The position numbers were made by a program, and so were the translations under genes. The notes under the pieces were generated by a model. The model was not told the origin of the DNA. It was given only the letters and a program-made list of their open reading frames with translations, and made no database searches. Shown piece by piece: positions 1 to 11,100 of a DNA stretch of 64,000 bases. How positions within the stretch are numbered: the first letter of the stretch is position 1; every line of letters starts with the position of its first letter. The stretch spans positions 1,424,238-1,488,237 of the forward strand of contig BDSI01000006.1 of the NCBI GenBank assembly GCA_003117195.1, read 5' to 3'. This stretch comes from Eudorina sp. 2006-703-Eu-15 (Eukaryota; Chlorophyta; Chlorophyceae; Chlamydomonadales; Volvocaceae).

Positions 1-1467
1 CTCGAGCCCGGGTGCGGAGCACAGGCTGGCGTGCTCCCGGGCGCAGGCCTCCATCAGGTCGGGCACGAAGGCCACATCGGTGGCGGCCTGGCTGCGCCGG
101 TCCAGCACCACCGCCAGGCACTGCTCGCTGATCTTGCCCTGACAGGCGGAGGAGCAGGCCGGGGGCGGGGGAGAGGCCGGGGGATATGCGCGGTGACTAT
201 GTGGTTGCGGTTGGGTGGAACACGTCTACCGTGGGCACACGCAGGGGCCGAAGAGGGAAGGGGGAGGGCAGTGGGGACCCACCGCGCTTCGTCCGTCCAC
301 CCGTAAGGAGAGGGATACGCCGGGGGTGGGGATCAAGGGTATAGGAAATTTGTAGGCAAACTTATACTGCGCTGGGGACAGGGGGTTTAAAAAGATAAAC
401 AGCCCAGGCCCCAGATGGCGGGGTACCTGCCCGGTAACACACAGCCCGGGGGTGGGGGTGGGGGAGAGGCCAGGGGAACAAACTCGTAGGAAGAGGCACC
501 GGCGGGCGGCGAAAGCGGTTTTCGGGCTCCCAAACTGGGGCGCGAAAGCGACACCCTACACCCGCCAATCGAAGGATCGAAACATGCAGCCGCGGGGCGC
601 ACGGCGGCGCTCACCCACGTCGGCCCCTCCCTTCACACCCGCCGGCGGGTCCTTGCCCTCCCACGCCCGGCCCAAGCGCGCCCTCGCGCCCCGCCTCACC
701 CCGTTCGCCCGATCGCCCTCCCACCAGTGCCCCCGCCCCGCCCCGCCCCCCCTCCCCCACCCCACCCCACCCCACCCCACCTTGAGGACCGCCGGCGAGT
801 CCTCCCGAGTGAACTTGTCGATCTTGTCCTGCAGGAGCAATGGGCCAACATATGGTCGTACAGGCGTACGGCGTCAGGGTATGGATGCAGCGTGCCGCAT
901 GGTAACGCAACGCCCCGTAGTGCGCTTGCCGTACCATGTCCAACCGCCGTCGGCCCCCTCCGCTACGTGTCCCCCGTCTCCTCTTCTCCACCCCTCTCCT
1001 CTGCTACACTGCCAGGCAATCAGATCCGCGCAGCTTCCTACCCCTCACCTCCACCCATCCCCGTCCTTCCCCGAGCTGCCCACCCAGCCGCTCGCCGGAT
1101 GCTCCTGCGCCCACGGGTGCGCCCCGGCTGCTGTCCCCCTCCCCTTCCCTCCCCTCCCCTTCCCGTTCCTTTCCCTCCCTCTGTACAACACGTTTACCGT
1201 ACACTCCTGCGTGTTTCCTTGTTTACAAACACACCCCTGTTCACACATGCCCCGATGCGCCCGCATCACCACTCCTGTTCCCGTTCCCGTTCCACGCCCT
1301 TTGCACCCGATGTCGCAAAGTGCTGCGTGCCCCCCCATGGGTCCCTGGTTCCAGCAGCGACGCCTTTGCTGTCTCTATGGAAGACGCAACTTGGCCTGAC
1401 GAGAACGAGGGCTCTGGAACCACCGACAACGCCCACATCCCCTCCCAAAAGCCCGCCGCACCCCCCC

Positions 1468-1529
<62 letters not shown>

Positions 1530-4500
1530 GTCGGGCACCACCACACCCATTGCATAGCCCGCACTCCTGTCCTGCCCGCCGATTAACCCCCGCCCCTCCC
1601 CACCCCCGACGAGCTGGGTGTGTCTGGGCACACACCCCACCCCTGCCACCCCCCACCTGCAGGCACTCCAGCGCCCGGGGCGGGTGGGCGGCGCACAGCA
1701 GCGCCACCTCCTGATGGCAGCCCCGCATAAGGCCCGCGTCCAGCCGGTTATCCATGTAGGCGGCCACCAGGCTCTCGTACATGTGCCTGGGCGCAGCGGG
1801 GGGAAGGGGAGGGGGGGGGTGAAGCGTGGGCGGGGAGGGGAGCGGGCGCAATTAGTTGGGTGGGGGCCTAGGGGGGCGTTCCTTGAGGTCACAGGCCCCA
1901 ACCACTTGTGTGTGGACCTTGGCTGCAGCAAAGCAGCTCCGCACTGAGAGGGGGCTGTAGGGTGGGGTACTGCGAAGTGGTGGGCGGGCAACGATGGACC
2001 GATGGGGGGAACGGGTGGGGGAACGGGTCAGGGGCGGGGTGGGGGGAAGTGAACATAAACAGCCCCGACACACCCAGCCCGGCGGCGGATCCCCCGGCGG
2101 CGGGTCTGGGGGCGTACGAGCTTTCTTTTCCACCCTGCCATGTCCTCTGTCCCCCCCTCACCTCCTGCAGGTGGCATCCCTTCCCCCCTCACCTCCTGCA
2201 GGTGGCATCCCGCACCATCTCCAGCCGCCCCCTCAGGCACTCGAACGGCGCCGACAGCCCAAAGGGCACCTCCTCCGGCCCCGCCTGGAGCTGCTCCGCC
2301 AGCCCCTCCTCGCACAGGCTGCGCACGTCCCCCGCGCAGCTGGCGGTGAAGGTGTGGTCCAGCCGCACGTCCAGGGAGCGGAGCTGCCGTACCTGCCCCA
2401 GCGCGTCACGGCACTCCTCTGGGGGTGGGGAGCCGCACCGGCCCGGATGGGACAGAGGCGCGGACGAGGACGAGGTGAGGGCCAAGAAACAGGAGGTAAT
2501 AGGAAATCGGTAGGAAATCGGTAGCATACTGCCAGGGGGGAAATTAGGGGAAGAGAGAAGCGGGGAGCGAAACGGGCGAGGGAGGGGGGAGAGCCGCATA
2601 CAGCCGCTGCGGAGCAGGGCTCTCAGACACCGCACTGAGGTGGGCGGCGCCGGTTCTCACAACACCGCGCAGACAGCCGGCCGTGGTCGTAGGTCGTGCG
2701 CAGGGCCACGGAGGGGGGCGGGGGCCACACGCGGCGGCCAGGACACCTCCCAGCCGACGCGGTAACCACGCCGGTGCCCGGGCCCCACCCCCAAACTCGC
2801 GAAGCTCCCGGACGCCAGTCACGAGAAGATCCCGCCGTTCCGGGCCCGGGCGCCGCTTCCGTCCTTGTGTCCGCAACCTCGCACCCCCCCCTCGCCCCGA
2901 CCTGCACCCAGACCCGCCCGGCCGCGAGCCTGCGCCCTTGGGGCCCCGCCCCGCCCCCCAGGTCCCTGCAGCAGCCCACCGCCCCGTCGGGGTACCGGTA
3001 TATGCAGACGCAGGCGAGGGCATGCACACACACGTCGCCGTCACCATGCACTACCATCTGGGTTGTCGGTAACTCAGGTTCCGGGTATTCCGGGTATTTC
3101 GGGTGTCATTTGCTTCCGTTGCCTACATCGCCTGTTACGCTCAACTTCGCTTCTCGCGGCTCAGTTACCTTATACATCCACATACAACGCCGCACTGAGC
3201 CTACCGCTCCCAAGGTGCTCCCTCGCCCTATCGCTCCCCGCATATCCCCACATCGCCGTCGCTGTCACCTCCCAGGGCCCCCCCCGAGTCCCCGCCCGAG
3301 CCCGCAAGTCGTCCCCGCCCTACCGCTCATGTCGGGGCTGTCCAGATGTCGCTCCAGGCACCTCAGCACCGCCGCGCCCCCGGGCCTTACGTCCCGACAC
3401 AGCACCTGCTTGTCGCCCGCACACGCGGCGGACAGCCTGCGCCCGGGTGGGGTGGGTTGGGTTGGGTTGGGTTGGGGTGAGGTGGGTTGGGTTGGGTTGG
3501 GTTGGGTTGGGTTGGGGTTGGGTTGGGTTGGGGTGAGGTTGGGTTGGGTTGGGTTGGGTTGGGTTGGGGTGGGGTGGAAGGGTATATAGGAAATTGGGGT
3601 GGAAGGGTATATAGGGTACAATTGGGGTGGAGGAGTACACAGGAAATTGGGATGGAGGAGTATATAGGAAATTGGGGTGGAGGGGAGGTCGCAGCGAATG
3701 GGTGGGGTGGGATCAAGCTCAAGGGGTTCAGGTTCGGGTTCGGGGTGGGTTCGGAGCAGCGCGGCGCCGTGGCCGGAAGGTCGCCGCGGTCCTGGCCGCC
3801 GGCTGGGCCCCGGGTCCACCCTGGACACTTGGGGGGCGCTGAAGCGGAGTCGAGGGTGGGGCCGAGGGGGTATAGGAAATTGGTAGACATATGGGTGGGG
3901 TCAAGGGTGGGGTCTCGTATGTGCCCGAATACGTGATACGAGAAAACGGCAACGCACATCCCCGGACGCGCCGGGCAGGGGCCACTAGCCGCGGTCCTAT
4001 GCACCCTGCCCTTACCCTCCTCCAACCCCTCCCCAGCTCGCAAACCCCCCATCATTTGCCCCGAAACCGTGGACCGCCGGTTCCGCCGCCGCCCCTCCCT
4101 TGCCTGTAGTTGAGGCGGATGTCCTCGCCCTCCTCGATCAGCCGCCGCACCAGCGCCGCCGAGCAGTTGGAGGACAGATCAACCGCCGCGCCGCCGCCGC
4201 CGCCCTGCCCTCCTACAGCGGCCTGGCGGGCCCTGCGCGCCCCCATCCCCAGACCGGCCGCCGGCAGGATCACCTCGGAGAAGGCCTGCGGCAGGGAGCC
4301 CCGCAGGTGCCCCAGCAGGCACTCCTGCGCCGCGCCCGCGCCCCAGCTGCGCGTCGGGTCGGGTGGGGCGGTGTACACCCGGGTGGGGGTGCGGAGGCGA
4401 GGAGGGGAAGGGAGTGGGAGGGGAGTGGGAGGGGAGTGGGAGGGGAAGGGAGTGGGCGGGGAAGGCAGATCCCCGGGGCCGGCGGAGGATCCCGGACGAA

Positions 4501-7500
4501 AGGGCACGGCGCGAAGGAGTCGGGAGGCGCGGGGAACGGCGGAGGCTTGTGTCAGGTCGGGTGTGTTGGGTAGCCGGGATGAGGGGGCTGCGGATGCGTA
4601 TGCGAGCGTACCGGAGGAGGGGAAGGGCCGCGCAGAGGGCAAAGCGGCTGCACATACGTGTAAGCGGGGCCCCCTTGGGCGTCCTGTCCTAACTGGGGCG
4701 GCCGGGTGTTGGGCGCCATGGGCAGGCAGCTCAGCAGAGCAACGGCCTCGGGGTGAACGAAGCCCGTGTCCGGCTGGGCTGCTACCGCTGCTACCAGCCC
4801 ACCGCTGCTACCGCTGCCGCCCCAAGATTCGCGTCCGACCGCTCCTGCCGCAGCCGGCTGCCTGGCGGGCGGCAGGGTGATCTGGGTATTCCCTCGCGCC
4901 TCCGTGAGCTCCGAAACCTCCCTCCCGCCGCAAGTCCATGAAGGCAGCAAAACCGCGCCCCACGCCATGCCCCGCGACAGCCATGCATTAATGTCCGGTC
5001 CCGTCCCGCCCCGCCCTCGCTTCCGCGCACCCACCCCGCCTCCAGGCACAGCGTGTCCCGCTCCGCCCCGCAGTGGCGCTGCAGGTCGGGGTCCAGGCTG
5101 AGGTCCTCCGCGGCGGCCGCCTGACGCGCGGTGACGGCGGCGCGGCACAGCGCCAGAAGTTGCGACTTGGCGGCCTTCAGGCACCTGCCGGCGCGTGTGC
5201 GGGCGTGTGCGGGAGGGGGCGTGTGGTGGGAGGGGCGCGGGACGGCGGTTGACTTCACGGTCAGTGACTTGGGCCCCATCAGTGCAGCAGCCATCCGGTT
5301 CATTGCGTGGAGTGGATCCGGACTCCAACCAAGATCGGCACACGGTACGAGCTACCAGGAGCCAAAACTCTCGATGACCCCCAGAAGCAACATTGCGGCC
5401 CGTCCGAAACCCAGGTGCTGGTACGGCACGGCCGTGGGCGGGCGGGAGGGGCACAGCCACGTGACCGCCACGTCACCACCCCGCCCTGCCCCTCCCCCGC
5501 CCCCCTCACCTCAACACCGCCGCCGAGTCCGGCCCCTCGTCCGCGCAGTGCGCCACGATGTCGTACGAGCAGGCCGCCAGCAGCGGCGGGTCGTACCGCA
5601 GGTGGCTGGCCCGCTGAACGAGCACGGAGCGGACCTGGACAGGGAGGGGGCCGGTTTGCGGCACAGCCACCGGGAAGCCGCGTCCGCGCACCATCAGTCG
5701 GGGTCCGATTGGGTTCCGATTGGGGTCCGATTGGCGGGACGGACACAATCGGACATCCACGTGCTCTCTAGGGGTGGAGAAACCCGCGTGGAACCCATCT
5801 GCCGCCCGAACCCCGCCGCCCGAACCCCGGCCCATCCACCCTGGTTTTTTTTCTCTTTTCACTTGAACTCCGGCCCGCCCGCCGCCCCTCTCAATCAGCT
5901 ACCTCATGATGCTCCGCGATGTTCCGCTCTCCCCGACCCCTTGGGAAAGGGCGGAGAAAGACGTCGGAAGCCCCCTGACGGCAGGCGCCACGTCTCGCCC
6001 ACCGGCCTCCTCCCGCTGCCCCTGCGCGCTCCCACACCCGCGGCGGCGCTCCCATGCCGGCCCCCGCCCCGGCCCCGGGCCCCGCCCCTCACCTCCGCCT
6101 TGCACTCGTCCGACACTTGCGGAATGTTGGGGTTGATGGACATCTCGCTGGCGTGCATGGAGGACAGCAGACACCTGCCGGGAGCCGCGACGGGATGGGT
6201 GGGGGTGGGGATGGGGGTGCGGGTGGGGTGGGTGCACACACATGGGTTCCGCAGCACCCCGATACGAGAGGTCCCTGACCTGCCACCTAGCCACGATCCA
6301 GTGTTGGGCGGCCGAGCAAGATCTGGCAGAGCCCCGCTGGTGGATGCTGGATGCCCCGCTGGTGAATGCCCCCGCTGACTGCAAGAGCCCCCTGACCCCG
6401 TGTGTGATGGTGGGCTAGGGCCTAGCGGCTGCTCCTCCCCGCCCAGCAGCCGGCCCCACCAGCCGCCCCGCCGACCCACTTTGCGATGGGCGCCGTAGCC
6501 GACGCCATCGCCAGCGAGGACAGCCCACTGCTGAGTCCCAGCAGCCCCAGGGTCCGGGCGAGGTCGTCCTTGTGGGCCGCTGCGGTGTTGAGCTCCGCCG
6601 CTACAGCCCGACCGCCCACCTGGCTCGCCACTGCCGTCACGTCCAACTCACCCGCCAGCAGCTGGCGGCGGCGCTGCACAGCGGCCGCCTGCTGCTGCTT
6701 CTGCGGCTGCTGCACAGCCTCGCCTGCCGCTGCCTTGGCGACGGTGGTGGCGGCGGCAGTGCCGGTTGCAGAAGTGGCTGTCCCGGCTGCGGCAGCGACG
6801 GCGCCGCCGTCTTTCGCCTGAGCAGTACCGGCCGCTGCCGTCTGTGTTGCCTTGACGGCCCCAGCGGACGCGTCCGCCACCGCTGCCGTCTGTGTTGCCT
6901 TGACGGCCCCAGCGGACGCGTCTGCCACCGCTGCCGTCTGTGTTGCCTTGACGGCCCCAGCGGACGCGTCCGCCACCGCTGCCGTCTGTGTTGCCTTGAC
7001 GGCCCCAGCGGACGCGTCTGCCACCGCTGCCGTCTGTGTTGCCTTGACGGCCCCAGCGGACGCGTCTGCCACCGCTGCCGTCTGTGCTGTCCCGCCTGCA
7101 GCAGCAGCGGCTCCAGCCGTAGATTTAAGAACCTCAGCCTCGGCTCCAGCCGTAGATTTAAGAACCTCAGCCTCGGCTGCGGACTGGGCACCGGCGGCAT
7201 CGACTGCGCCGGTAGCAGCGGTCTGCTTTGTTCCGTCTGTAACGGCGGTGGCGCTGACTGCAACTGCAGAGTCTGCGGCCTTGGCGGCAGTTTGACCCGC
7301 GACAGCAGACCCACCGCCAGTACCGGCGGCCTTTTTAATGGTCTGAGAGGCGGCCGCGCCGCTGCCTAGGGCGGCTGCCAGGACCGCTGTCGCCTTGGCG
7401 CCAGTCCTAACGGCCAGGGCGGCAGCGTTTACTTGCTGCAGTGGACACAGTGCGACAAGGGGAAGGCGGGTTATGTATCAGTCCCACGTTGTGGGGGACT

Positions 7501-7798
7501 CCGAAGCTGTCAGTATTATGTGCAAGGAAAGCGTCGACAGTCCAAACGGACTCACGCCCACCGTCTTCAGGAGGTGCTTGCAGTGAAGCACAATGTCCGC
7601 TGCGCAAGCACCGTCGTGCGGCACGTCGGGGGATGAAACCTCCACCGCATCTGCTAGAAGTGATCTATGCGCTAGAGTGAGCGTATCCTCCGCATGTGTG
7701 CTGACAAAACTGGCGCCAGCTAGAGAGTTTGCACAACTAATTAGAAGCAGCGTACATAACAGGCTTCGCATCCTGCGGACAGCAAATGCACTGAGCAT
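1..7798 (-). CDS. GLG1: Golgi apparatus protein 1 (GLG1)-like cysteine-rich secretory protein, 3' end outside window
   Basis: Eleven exons join in consistent phase: 7798-7556, 7435-6480, 6174-6093, 5634-5510, 5184-5035, 4346-4104, 3436-3324, 2418-2193, 1786-1657, 828-781 and 138-1, giving about 818 codons before the window edge. The start at 7798 opens a signal peptide (hydrophobic LLCTLLLISC). Exon 2 is an Ala-rich insert of about 318 residues made partly of 16-residue repeats. After it come repeated GLG1-type units with paired Cys, such as CSYDIVAHC, CAGDKQVLC, CAGDVRSLC, ECLLGHLRG and CLAVVLDRR. GLG1 proteins are Golgi membrane glycoproteins; the expected C-terminal membrane anchor would lie left of base 1. 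The intron after 4104 has a GC donor, supported because only that join keeps the Tyr-Arg-Leu frame. The exon 8 donor is duplicated 31 bp downstream. Family assignment is firm; the exact function in algae is unknown. Confidence 0.9.
338..377 (-). repeat. Copy of a dispersed ~60-bp intronic element (GCAGT...TTTCCTATA)
   Basis: On the minus strand it reads CAGCGCAG, then CTACAAATTTCCTATA, matching the copies near 12.45, 40.9 and 55.5 kb. It lies in the GLG1 intron between exons 10 and 11, in the sense direction. Confidence 0.7.
1469..1528. repeat. (CA)30 microsatellite in a GLG1 intron
   Basis: Perfect dinucleotide repeat. Confidence 0.97.
2496..2536 (-). repeat. Partial copy of the dispersed intronic element
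   Basis: The minus strand keeps the CTGGCAGTATGC start and two copies of the CCGATTTCCTA end. It lies in GLG1 just upstream of exon 8. Confidence 0.5.
3446..3580. repeat. GGGTT-rich pentanucleotide tract in a GLG1 intron
   Basis: GGTTG units with GGTGA interruptions begin about 10 bp beyond the acceptor side of GLG1 exon 7. The tract is G-rich on the plus strand and could form G-quadruplexes. Confidence 0.9.
3866..3893 (-). repeat. Partial copy of the dispersed intronic element
   Basis: The minus strand reads TATGTCTACCAATTTCCTA then TACCCCC, the right half of the element. Further short copies of the TTTCCTATA end recur at 3580-3675 in the same GLG1 intron. Confidence 0.6.
6834..7090 (-). 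repeat. Coding 48-bp minisatellite inside GLG1 exon 2
   Basis: Five or more near-perfect 48-bp units lie in frame, each encoding the 16-residue unit ADASAGAVKATQTAAV. Upstream in the protein (7112-7174) a second short duplication encodes EAEVLKSTAGA twice. The units differ by one or two silent bases, which suggests recent expansion. Confidence 0.95.
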
Positions 7799-8162
7799 AT
7801 AATTACTTAGGTATGACGAACCATAAGAAACACCGCCTGAATCAACAGCGAAGGACAAGAAAGGCTGCAACAGCTGCGGTCAGCAGGTGGAAATAAATAC
7901 GGGTACCACGAAACAAAATGTATCTCAGGATGTGAGGCCTTTGCTTTGCAACAAATTCGTACCGTTATTGCAAACCCGTCGACAAGCTGTTGTTCGGCAT
8001 GTACGACCAGTGAGGTGTCTCCCCTGTCTTTTCTCCTTGCAGCCTTGTTGCGTGATTGTGCGGCGTTCCAGTCTGTGCCGCCACTACATAGCCCTCTTGT
8101 TTCTTCGCGATCTGAGTCCATCCGTTCCCAGGCTCTGGCGCGCTGAGCGCTTGCTCTCTGCG
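7799..8162. promoter_or_regulatory. Bidirectional promoter region between GLG1 and the P58IPK homologue
   Basis: These 364 bp separate two divergent start codons and are visibly more AT-rich than the flanking coding and intronic DNA. An AT-rich stretch (aaataaatac near 7891) could serve as a core promoter element for the minus-strand gene. No clear ER-stress element (CCAAT-N9-CCACG) was found by eye. Both 5' UTRs must lie within this interval. Confidence 0.55.
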
Positions 8163-11100
8163 ATGCTGTCGCAACGCAAAATACTCGCACTGATTGTGCT
8201 TTTTATAGGGTTGGCTCAAAGTAAGCTGCGTCAAATTCGAAGGTACCAGAATTTTGGCGTTGATGCACATCAACTGAAACCGAGCGCACATACCTTGCAG
8301 AGCCCCGGTCATGTCTGGCCGACGTAGCTCAGCTTTTGAAGCTTGGCGATATGGCTTTCGCTAATTCGGAATTCACGTCAGCCGTGCGTCACTACACCTC
8401 GGCTATTGGTGAGGGCCCTGCAGCGTCGCCCAACGCCTCCACGGCCCCCTTAGACGCCACCCCCCAGGGCTCACGTCCCACACGGCTCCTCCCGTGGCGC
8501 AGACCTGCAAGCCACGGTGCCGCTCCTCTACACGAAGCGTGCCGCGGCGTACATCAGCCTGCGCAGCCTTTCTCAGGCGCTGCGCGATCTAAACAAGGCG
8601 GTGGAGCTGGATGACAAGTTCATTCAGGTGCTTACACATGGGCGGACACAACGGGCTTTGCGAACTGGGTGTGCCAACCTATCCCTGCGCGTTTTTGCTG
8701 TGTATGCCTGTTGTGTACGGCATAAACACCGCCGTACACGTGCCCCTCCTGGCCACGGCCCCGCACGCCCACATCCACCCCCAGCCCGGCCCATCTTCCC
8801 GTGCATTCCACCCAACCGGGTCTAACGTGGTGGATGCTGGTGGATGCTGCGCAGGGCTATCTCAATCGCGGCAAGCTTCAGCGGCAGATGTGCAAGTAAG
8901 GCCTGCACCCTGTTGGGTTGCACCCCCTGGGTGCCGGGCCGCAGCAGCCATGACCGGCTGGCAGAGCACCAAATGCCACCATGCCCCTCACGTCGCTCGT
9001 CCCGTCTTCGTTGGTATACAGCCTGCCTGTCTGTCGGCCGGACGCCCTGCGTGCAAATCGGCTTGACTGCAGCCTCTGCAGGGTTAAGGACGCCCTAAGT
9101 GCGATTCCTCTCCGCCCGGGGGGACTGCCCGCATCTGTGCTGCCACGGAGGTCGCCATTCGGGAACCTTGGTTCGGGCGGGGCGGGGCGGTTGGCCGCGT
9201 GGCCATGGGGGGGAGGTCCGTCAACGGGGCGGTGATGCCCGCGCAGAAGGGAATACGGCACGTGCCGTTTGTACGACATATGCACGCCGTTGGTGGGTGC
9301 GCGCGTCACGGCCCTCAAGACGTCCCTCACCCCGCATATCCTGCGCCGTCACCCTCACCCGCACCCGCGGCCCCTGCTTCGCACCCGACCGATCCCCCTT
9401 GTCCCGCAGTTACGAGGCCGCGGAGGGGGACTTCAGGTCGGTGCTGGAGCTGAAGCCGGGGCAGAAGGTCGCGGAGGCGGAGGTGAGGCGCTGAGCCGGA
9501 GGGTGGGCGGGAGGGAGGTGTCACGTGGGGTGGGTGGGGTGGGGTTGGCTTGCTTCCCACCGATCTGACATGGGGACGGCATCGGGGGCAGCGCGGCGGT
9601 CAGCATCGGGCGGGCACTTGCCCGGTGGGGCTGCGGTCTGGAGCCTGTGGGCTGTGACTGACGACACCTCCACGCCCTCCTAGACAAGCCCTCCTAGACA
9701 CGCCCTCCTAGACAAGACCCCGGACTCGGACTGGGCTCCCTTCTGTATGGCTGTATGGCTGGAAGGGGCTCACGGCGAATCCCCGGCCGGGTGAGCTTCC
9801 ACGGCGACGTCGACCTCGTGTGGCCCTCCCCTCACAGCCGCCCCGCCACACCCTGGTGCCTCGGACCCATCCTGCTCTCCTCCCCAGCCCCGCGGGCAGA
9901 CCGCCGGTCCCGGCCCGCTTCCAGTCCGCCCAGCACCCCACCCTGTCGGCCCAGCGCCCAATGGGTTCCTTCCACAGGTCTACCTGGAGAAATCTGCCCC
10001 CCTAGCACTTGCCCCTCCTCGAGGTTTTCGCCAACTGGCCCGCGGTAATCACCCCCTGCTCGGGGCCCCGTTCAGGTCCCCCTCCCCACCCGCCGACCCT
10101 CCCGACCCCCCCGGCTGGTCCCCCCAACCGGCCCGGCTGCAGCTCCAACGCACCCAGGCCGCGCGCGCCAAGTTGGAGGCGGTGCAGAAGGCGGCGGACG
10201 ACGCGGCGACGGCCCGGGCGCAGATGGAGGCGCGGGGGCAGACGGAGGAGAACGCGGCGGCGGCAGCGGCACGGGACCTGGAGCGCATCCGACCCACCCT
10301 GGATTCCCTTTACGAGGACTCGCCCGACTGTGTCCGGGTGTGTGTGTGGGGATTGAGCCCCGGGGGGGGGGGCAGGGGAGAGGGGTGGGGGAAGGAGGGC
10401 GGCAGGGGCGGGGGGGGAGAGTTGTGGATGCCGCGGCGGGGGCACTCGCACTCGCGTGCGTCAGAGGTGTGGGTGGGAGGTGGCGCAGGTGAGGCGGGTC
10501 TCGGAGGGCGGTGCTGGGTTAAGGGACGAAGGCAGGCAAGGGTGCGAACGAGAGTCGATGTGGAAATGGGTCTCGCCCGGTGAGGTGACGGGAGCACGTC
10601 AAGAACCAGGAAGTGGGGGACGCGTAGGAGGGTGTTGCAAAGGAGGGCGGACCGCCGTTGCGGGTGTGGGTGTGGGCGGCAGGAGGGAGGCACGGGGTAG
10701 GCGGCAGGGCGATCGATGCGCTGTCGTTTGGGGGGTGTGGGCAAGTTTGAGGGATGTGGACTAGCAGCGGTCAAGCCGGCGGGAGGGTGCCGTTGTCGCT
10801 CTCGGCCTTTCGCCCATCCCCCTTCGCCCGCCCCCCTTCGCCCGGCCCCTCCCGGCCCCTCCAGGCTCAAGTTCTGGAGGCCCAGATGCTCTTCACCGCC
10901 GCTGAGTACGAGCAGGTACGAACTGGTACGGCAGCAGAATGCTTTTGCACTCTCGGATTGCGCCGTCGCGTGCTTTACCGGCCCCAACCTACCCTCATCC
11001 AATCTTCCACTCCTTGCGCGTTGGTTCCGGGTTCAACTCCCAACCCCACTCCCGACCCCGCTCCCAACCCCGCTCCCAACCCCGCTCCCAACCCCGCTCC

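Noticed and set aside
1469..1528. Dinucleotide repeats as CRISPR-like arrays
   Set aside because: These are perfect microsatellites without unique spacers. The same holds for the 12-, 16-, 18-, 21- and 25-bp tandem arrays, which have no spacers.
3446..3580. TTGGG-type tract as an interstitial telomere
   Set aside because: The unit is GGGTT/GGGGT, not the TTTTAGGG telomere unit of Chlamydomonas-type algae, and it lies inside an intron of a well-supported gene.
7799..8162. Classical ER stress element in the shared GLG1/P58IPK promoter
   Set aside because: I looked for CCAAT-N9-CCACG and TGACGTG on both strands and found none by eye.
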